From positions 1 through 12,003 of the forward strand of contig CAMYYQ010000009.1 in the NCBI GenBank assembly GCA_947303535.1: a DNA stretch of 12,003 nucleotides. Reading direction: 5' to 3'. The DNA is from an uncultured Ruminococcus sp. Lineage in GTDB: Bacteria; Bacillota_A; Clostridia; Oscillospirales; Ruminococcaceae. The translations under genes were made by a program, and so were the position numbers. Positions 7,099-12,003 of the stretch are shown here, piece by piece. How positions within the stretch are numbered: position 1 is the stretch's first letter; each line of letters begins with the position of its first letter. The notes below the pieces were generated by a model. It had not been told where the DNA came from. It saw only the letters and a list, made by a program, of their open reading frames with translations, and did not search any database.

Positions 7099-8291
7099 AT
7101 GTTGACCTCCTTGCTTTCACCGTCTATAACAACTACCTTTGCTATCTTCTTTTCCATTGCATAAGCACGTACACTGTCAAGATCGTCAAAGAGTGCATTC
7201 TCAACTATCATGCCCTGATCGCGAAGTTCCTTTGCAGTTTTAAGTGCAGCGACCTCACAGCCTTCCTCGGCATATACGATAACGTCGGGTCTTGGCTCGG
7301 CAGGAAGCACATCGCTCTTTTCCATAAGCTTTGCAACTGCATTGATATTTACTGCGAAACCGATAGCTGGCACATCATATCCAAACTCGGAGATAAGTTT
7401 GTCATATCGTCCGCCTGAGAGAACTTCCTCACCGTGTCCCTGTAAATATCCCTTTATGATAAGACCTGTATAGTAGTCGGTCTTGTTGACAAGACCCAGA
7501 TCAACAGTAATAGAACCCTCACCGCCGCAAAGCTCGGAAGCATCGGCATAGATCTCTCTGAGCTCGTCAAGTATACGCTTGATATTTTCATCAGGCATGA
7601 GCTCCTCAGCCTTTTCAAATACTTCCTCACCGCCAAAGAGTGCAGGGAGCTTTTTAAGTGCATTTGTAACAGGTGAATTTCCGAAGCTGTCAAGAAGATC
7701 ATTAAGTGCAGGGAAATTCTTGTTCTCGATAAGCTTTCTGATATTTTCCTTGTCCTTTTCGGAAGCATCGAGCTTTCCTACAAGCTCCTTGAAAATACCG
7801 ATATGACCGAGTTCAAGTGAAAACTCCATACCGAATGAGCTGAGTGAGTCAACAGCTGTGGATATAACTTCAAGGTCAGCTATCTTGAGCTGTGAGCCTA
7901 TAAGCTCGATACCGGCCTGTACCACTTCATCACTTCTGCCTTTAAGTGAAGGCTCGGTAGTATATACAGCCTGAGCGTAGCAAAACTTCAGCGGAAGCTC
8001 TGCATCTCTGAGTCTTGTTGCAACTATTCTTGCGATAGGCATAGTTGTATCAGGACGCATTACAAGCAATCTGCCCTTGCTGTCAGTAAGCTTGTAGAGA
8101 TTTTCCTGAGGAAAATAACGTGAATTTAAGTTGAATACATCATAAAATTCAAGTCCGGGAGTAATTGTCTCATTATATCCGCGACTTTTGAAAAGTCCCA
8201 TAAGGGTGCTTTCTATATTTCTTCTTACGATACACTCACCGAAGAGCAGATCCTTTGTACCCTCGGGAGTAATAAGGTCATAGTTTTTCAT
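7095..8291 (-). CDS. hisZ: HisZ, ATP phosphoribosyltransferase regulatory subunit
   Basis: A 398-residue paralogue of histidyl-tRNA synthetase that assembles with short HisG, activates it and carries histidine feedback inhibition; it does not charge tRNA. The class II synthetase core is clear: TPEGTKDLL (8-16), the motif-2-like stretch around RPDTTMPIARI (79-89), QAGIELIG (125-132), DYYTGLIIKGY (272-282) and LSGGRYDKL (291-299). The C-terminal 60 residues look like a reduced anticodon-binding domain. Adjacency to a short HisG favours HisZ over a true HisRS. The start chosen is the ATG at 8291, because GAGGAGG (8297-8303) lies five bases upstream; a GTG further upstream at 8312 is in frame but would place that Shine-Dalgarno site inside the gene. 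It is the first gene of the operon. Confidence 0.93.
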   Translation of the reverse strand: MKNYDLITPEGTKDLLFGECIVRRNIESTLMGLFKSRGYNETITPGLEFYDVFNLNSRYFPQENLYKLTDSKGRLLVMRPDTTMPIARIVATRLRDAELPLKFCYAQAVYTTEPSLKGRSDEVVQAGIELIGSQLKIADLEVISTAVDSLSSFGMEFSLELGHIGIFKELVGKLDASEKDKENIRKLIENKNFPALNDLLDSFGNSPVTNALKKLPALFGGEEVFEKAEELMPDENIKRILDELREIYADASELCGGEGSITVDLGLVNKTDYYTGLIIKGYLQGHGEEVLSGGRYDKLISEFGYDVPAIGFAVNINAVAKLMEKSDVLPAEPRPDVIVYAEEGCEVAALKTAKELRDQGMIVENALFDDLDSVRAYAMEKKIAKVVVIDGESKEVNI

Positions 8292-8296
8292 GTGAA

Positions 8297-8303
8297 CCTC
8301 CTC
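8297..8303 (-). promoter_or_regulatory. hisZ: Shine-Dalgarno site that fixes the hisZ start
   Basis: GAGGAGG is followed by TTCAC and then the ATG at 8291, an ideal five-base spacing. It decides for this ATG over the in-frame GTG at 8312. Confidence 0.85.
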
Positions 8304-8330
8304 GTTAATCACTTTAGTCTGCTAACATGA

Positions 8331-8348
8331 TAATATGATAACATATTA
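8331..8348 (-). promoter_or_regulatory. Inverted repeat over the his promoter, candidate operator
   Basis: A perfect seven-base inverted repeat, TAATATG-TTAT-CATATTA, covers the end of the promoter spacer and the entire -10 element. A bound protein there would block RNA polymerase, so it is a candidate repressor site for the his operon. It is AT-rich, and a short AT palindrome can occur by chance, so the regulator and the function are inference. A partly overlapping tandem repeat of TTATCAT (8335-8341 and 8327-8333) adds to the structure. Confidence 0.4.
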
Positions 8349-8363
8349 CTAAAAGAAAGTCAA
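8335..8363 (-). promoter_or_regulatory. SigA-type promoter of the histidine operon
   Basis: TTGACT (8358-8363) and TATCAT (8335-8340) are separated by exactly 17 bases, one mismatch each from TTGACA and TATAAT, and the -10 is preceded by TGT, an extended -10 element. Transcription should begin near 8328, giving a leader of about 37 bases before hisZ. This is too short for a T-box or a leader-peptide attenuator. The promoter begins one base after the polC stop, in the 73-base gap. Confidence 0.75.
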
Positions 8364-8364
8364 G

Positions 8365-11300
8365 TTAAAAGAACGACATCTGTGTGGATTCGGGTAAATC
8401 ACCAAACGCGCCTATGCTTTTCAACATATCTATTGTTGTTTTTGACGCACCGCTCTCCTGCTGGAACTCCTCAATGGACATAAATCCGCCCTTCTGAACG
8501 GCTTCGTAAATGCCCTTTGCAGCGTTGTCGCCGACACCGCTCATTGCTGAGAAAGGTATTCTCAGCTTTCCGTCCTCAACAAGATAATCGGTAGCGTGTG
8601 ATTTGAACAGATCAATGGGCAGGAACTCATATCCTCTCGACATCATCTCATTTGTTATGAGCAGGATATCGTACAGAGCACTGTCCTTGTTAGTCTTGTC
8701 GTTGCCCAGTGCCTTTATTTCCTCGATCTTGGCACGTACAGCCGCTTTGCCCTTTATAGCAAGCTCCGCATCGAAGTCCTCACCTCTTACGGAGAAGTAC
8801 GTTGCATAGTATTCAAGGGGCATATGCAGCTTGAACCAGCCCAGCTTTATGGCGGCGATAACGTACGCAGCCGCATGAGCTTTCGGGAACATATACTTTA
8901 TTTTCAGACAGCTCTCGATGTACCATTCGGGTACGTTGTGGTCGCGGAGCATCTGTATGATCTCCGGTGTGAACTGCTTGGGAGCTTTTCCCTTACGTGT
9001 CCACTCCATTATCTGGAACGCCATTTTCGGCTCTACGCCCTTATACAAAAGATAAGTCATAATAGAGTCACGGGTTCCGATAACGTCTGAAATTGTACAT
9101 ACTCCGTTATCTATAAGGTCTTTCGCATTACCGAGCCAAACGTCGGTACCGTGGGAAAGTCCGGATATCTGCAAGAAGTCGCTGAACTTTGTAGGCTTTG
9201 CGTCAAGAAGCATCTGTATGGTAAAGCCTGTACCCATTTCAGGTATGCCGAGACTTCCCGTCTTGCAGTATATCTCCTCAGGAGTTACTCCAAGCACATC
9301 ACAGTTGGTACACATACGTATTACATCGGGGTCTGATGTGGGAACGTCTTTTATCTTAATGCCTGTAAGATCTTCAAGATGCTTGTACAGCGTAGGTACA
9401 ACGTGTCCAAGCTCGTCAAGTTTCAATATGGTATCATGGAGCGAGTTGAACGTGAAGTGAGTAGTGATGATCTCGGAATCCGCAGTATCAGCAGGGTGCT
9501 GTACGGGAGTAAAGTCGTAAACGTCATAATCTGACGGAACAACGACCATTCCGCCGGGGTGCTGACCTGTGGTCCTTTTGATGCCTGTACAGCCGATAGC
9601 AAGACGGCTCATTTCCGCATTGTTGAGGGTTATGCCGTTTTCCTCACAGTACTTCTTTACGTAGCCGTAGGCTGTCTTTTCAGCAACAACGGATATGGTT
9701 CCTGCCTTGAAAACGTTGGATTTACCGAAAAGCTTTTCGGTGTAACGATGAGCCCAGAACTGATATTCATCGGAGAAGTTAAGGTCAATATCAGGAGCTT
9801 TATCGCCGTCAAAGCCAAGGAAGGTCTCGAATGGGATATCGTGTCCGTCACGGTTCATGTCCTTTCCGCAGTCGGGACATTTCTTAGGCGGCAGGTCAAA
9901 GCCTGAGCCGTAAACACCGTCCAAAAGGAACTCACTGTGCTTGCAGTTAGGGCAGACATAGTGGGGCGGAAGCGGATTTACCTCCGAGATACCTGCCATT
10001 GACGCAACGAATGACGAACCTACCGAGCCTCTCGAACCAACAAGGTAGCCGTTGTCAACTGAGTTCCAAACAAGCTTCTGCGCGATGATGTAAAGTACTG
10101 AAAATCCGTGCTTGATAATAGATGAAAGCTCTCGGTCAAGACGCTTGTCAACAAGCTCGGGAAGCGGATCGCCGTATATCTCATGTGCCTTGTCATGAGT
10201 TATCTTCACAAGCTCTTCCTCAGCACCTTCGATCGTAGGAGTAAATGTTCCCTTTGGTATAGGACGTATCATCTCTATCTGATCGGCTATGGCGTTGGTA
10301 TTTGTAATTACTACTTCCTTTGCCTTGTCCTCTCCAAGATATGCAAATTCCGTCATCATTTCCTCGGTAGTCCTCAGATACAACGGAGCCTGCTCCTCTG
10401 CGTCCTTGAAGCCCATGCTGGCAAGGATTATCTTACGGTAAATAGCGTCCTTCGGGTCTATGAAATGAACGTCACAGGTCGCACAGGTAGGTATTCCAAG
10501 CCTGTCGCCCAGTTCTACTATATTTTTATTGAATTCACGAAGCTCGTCATCGTCCCTTGCAACACCTTCACGAACCATGAACGCATTGTTGCCTATAGGC
10601 TGTATCTCAAGATAATCATAGAACTTCGCAAGATCGTCGATATAGTCCTGATCCCGAATATCCAGCATAGCCTGAAACAGCTCTCCTGCTTCACAGGCAC
10701 TTCCATAGATAAGTCCCTCGCGGTGCTCGATAAGCTTGGACTTAGGGATAAGCGGCTTTTTATAGAAATATTCAAGGTTGCTGAGAGATACAAGTCTGTA
10801 GAGATTTTTAAGTCCTGCCTGATTGCGGACAAGTATGATATGATGGTAGCTCTTCAGCTTCTTTGTCTCTATCTCATCAACAAGTATATTGAGCTGCTGT
10901 ATGGACTTGAAATTTCTTTCACTTTTTAGTCTGCCGATAAGCTCGATATATATTTTTGCAAGCATAAGAGCATCATCGGAAGCTCTGTGGTGGTCAAACT
11001 TACCAAGTTTGAGCTGCTTTGCAACGAGATTGAGCTTATGTCGTCCCATTTCGGGAAGCATGGACTGACACATAACAAGTGTGTCCACCCATGTATACGG
11101 GAAGTCGATATTCTGACGCTTTTTGACCTGATTTATCATGTTGGTATCATAACGGGCATTATGAGCAACAAGCACAGGCTTATCTCCGCAGAACTCCATG
11201 AACATACGCAGTGCTTCTGCTTCATCAGGTGCATTGGCAACATCTGCGTCACTTATTCCCGTAAGCTCCGTTATCCTCTCGGGGATATGAAATCCCGGAT

Positions 11301-12003
11301 TTACCTTTGTATTGAAGCTGTCAACGACCTGTAAGTTTTTCAGCTTTACAGCACCTATCTCTGTAAGACGGTCATTGCGGAAGCTGAGACCTGTGGTCTC
11401 AACATCGAATACGATTATCTCGTCATCGAATGAACGGTCATCGTCGCCGTAGACTACCATGTCACGCTCGATATCGTTGACAACATAAGCTTCCATGCCG
11501 TATATAGCCTTGAAGTTCTTAGGCATATTATACATACAATCAGGGAAAGCCTGAACGTTACCGTGATCGGTTATAGCCATAGCCTGATGCCCCCACGCTG
11601 CGGCTCTGTTGATAAGTGTAACAGGATCGGTAACAGCGTCCATTGCGGACATATTACTGTGGCAGTGGAGCTCGACACGCTTTTCGGGATAGTTGTCCAT
11701 TTTCGGTATACGCTTTACCTTGATAAGAGAATTTGCCGATATGACAATATCTCTTGCGTAAGAATCGTAATCCAGCTTACCCGAAACAAGAAGTGTTGCG
11801 CCGCTCTTTATTGAGCCAAGCTTCAGCTCTTCTACCTCTTCGTTCTTGGCGAATATCTTTACTTTGAGTGAACCGCTGTAGTCTGTGATATCATATGTTA
11901 CTACAGTCTTTTCTTTGCGGACTTCTTTAAGCTCGTAAGCAAATACATCTCCTACAACAACGACTCTTTCTCCCAGTCGCTGTACTGCTTCACAGATAGG
12001 TAC
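8365..12003 (-). CDS. polC: PolC, DNA polymerase III alpha subunit, Gram-positive type (5' end outside window)
   Basis: The replicative polymerase of low-GC Gram-positives. The frame is open to the right edge, giving the last 1212 residues; about 225 are missing relative to B. subtilis PolC. An ATG at 11700 is internal. Fragment numbering: OB domain about 15-95; PHP domain starting at RVELHCHS (109-116); an inserted DEDDh proofreading exonuclease with Asp200 and Glu202 in FDVETTG, Asp286 in ARYD and His339 with Asp343 in HRASD; then the rest of PHP. The polymerase core has GSRGSVGSS (656-664), a zinc-binding cluster at Cys684, 687, 709 and 712, the catalytic PDIDLNFS with Asp738 and Asp740, a probable third Asp863, GQHPGGM (813-819) and PKAHAAAY (1040-1047). 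It ends in QMSFF (1208-1212), a sliding-clamp-binding motif. All catalytic sites are intact. Confidence 0.98.
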   Translation of the reverse strand, partial: VPICEAVQRLGERVVVVGDVFAYELKEVRKEKTVVTYDITDYSGSLKVKIFAKNEEVEELKLGSIKSGATLLVSGKLDYDSYARDIVISANSLIKVKRIPKMDNYPEKRVELHCHSNMSAMDAVTDPVTLINRAAAWGHQAMAITDHGNVQAFPDCMYNMPKNFKAIYGMEAYVVNDIERDMVVYGDDDRSFDDEIIVFDVETTGLSFRNDRLTEIGAVKLKNLQVVDSFNTKVNPGFHIPERITELTGISDADVANAPDEAEALRMFMEFCGDKPVLVAHNARYDTNMINQVKKRQNIDFPYTWVDTLVMCQSMLPEMGRHKLNLVAKQLKLGKFDHHRASDDALMLAKIYIELIGRLKSERNFKSIQQLNILVDEIETKKLKSYHHIILVRNQAGLKNLYRLVSLSNLEYFYKKPLIPKSKLIEHREGLIYGSACEAGELFQAMLDIRDQDYIDDLAKFYDYLEIQPIGNNAFMVREGVARDDDELREFNKNIVELGDRLGIPTCATCDVHFIDPKDAIYRKIILASMGFKDAEEQAPLYLRTTEEMMTEFAYLGEDKAKEVVITNTNAIADQIEMIRPIPKGTFTPTIEGAEEELVKITHDKAHEIYGDPLPELVDKRLDRELSSIIKHGFSVLYIIAQKLVWNSVDNGYLVGSRGSVGSSFVASMAGISEVNPLPPHYVCPNCKHSEFLLDGVYGSGFDLPPKKCPDCGKDMNRDGHDIPFETFLGFDGDKAPDIDLNFSDEYQFWAHRYTEKLFGKSNVFKAGTISVVAEKTAYGYVKKYCEENGITLNNAEMSRLAIGCTGIKRTTGQHPGGMVVVPSDYDVYDFTPVQHPADTADSEIITTHFTFNSLHDTILKLDELGHVVPTLYKHLEDLTGIKIKDVPTSDPDVIRMCTNCDVLGVTPEEIYCKTGSLGIPEMGTGFTIQMLLDAKPTKFSDFLQISGLSHGTDVWLGNAKDLIDNGVCTISDVIGTRDSIMTYLLYKGVEPKMAFQIMEWTRKGKAPKQFTPEIIQMLRDHNVPEWYIESCLKIKYMFPKAHAAAYVIAAIKLGWFKLHMPLEYYATYFSVRGEDFDAELAIKGKAAVRAKIEEIKALGNDKTNKDSALYDILLITNEMMSRGYEFLPIDLFKSHATDYLVEDGKLRIPFSAMSGVGDNAAKGIYEAVQKGGFMSIEEFQQESGASKTTIDMLKSIGAFGDLPESTQMSFF

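Noticed and set aside
6514..7164. A 216-codon open frame on the plus strand opposite hisG
   Set aside because: It lies opposite hisG and the end of hisZ, whose products carry full family motifs; its translation is Cys- and Ser-rich with no recognisable domain.
8292..8312. GTG start for hisZ seven codons upstream of the ATG
   Set aside because: The strong GAGGAGG site lies between the GTG and the ATG, so initiation at the ATG at 8291 fits far better.
8314..8325. TTAG-CAGA-CTAA inverted repeat in the hisZ leader
   Set aside because: Only four base pairs per arm in AT-rich sequence, expected by chance.
10183..10929. A 248-codon open frame on the plus strand opposite polC
   Set aside because: It is the complement of the conserved PHP region of polC and has no domain or convincing ribosome site; a shadow frame.
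11698..11700. ATG as the start of polC
   Set aside because: The frame stays open for 101 more codons to the window edge, and these encode a typical PolC OB domain that leads directly into the PHP motif.

Overview
The window is a single-strand block: every gene reads on the minus strand, so genes are listed here in transcription order from high to low coordinate. A Gram-positive-type DNA polymerase III (polC), the short HisG plus HisZ form of the first histidine enzyme, purine-rich Shine-Dalgarno sites and tightly overlapping genes point to a Firmicute. The protein style fits Clostridia of the Ruminococcus type; that genus-level guess is inference from general resemblance, not from a search.

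The right end (12003 to 8365) is the C-terminal 1212 residues of PolC, whose start lies outside the window. A 73-base gap follows with a near-consensus promoter and an overlapping inverted repeat. From it runs a histidine biosynthesis operon: hisZ (8291-7095), hisG (7098-6469), hisD (6469-5186), an unrecognised membrane protein (5193-4414), hisC (4354-3296), hisB (3284-2703), hisH (2703-2098), then three genes not known to belong to the pathway: a P-loop kinase-like protein (2101-1322), a tyrosine-phosphatase-family protein (1309-620) and a flavodoxin-domain protein (615-82). The operon resumes with the first 26 codons of hisA (79-1), cut by the left edge. hisF and the hisI/hisE functions presumably follow.

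The genes cover most of the pathway. HisZ with HisG makes phosphoribosyl-ATP, HisA and HisH act around the middle steps, and HisB, HisC and HisD complete the conversion of imidazoleglycerol phosphate to histidine. No recognised histidinol-phosphate phosphatase is present: HisB is the monofunctional dehydratase. Most junctions are 1- to 8-base overlaps or gaps under 15 bases, so translation is probably coupled. The one larger internal gap, 59 bases between the membrane gene and hisC, is occupied by a strong stem-loop.

The window is mostly ordinary core metabolism and replication. The points worth a second look are the extra genes inside the operon, the orphan phosphatase in a pathway that needs one, the membrane gene with a TTG start, the internal stem-loop, and the palindrome on the his promoter. 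I saw no RNA genes, mobile elements, CRISPR arrays or long repeats. No gene-free stretch exceeds 300 bases.
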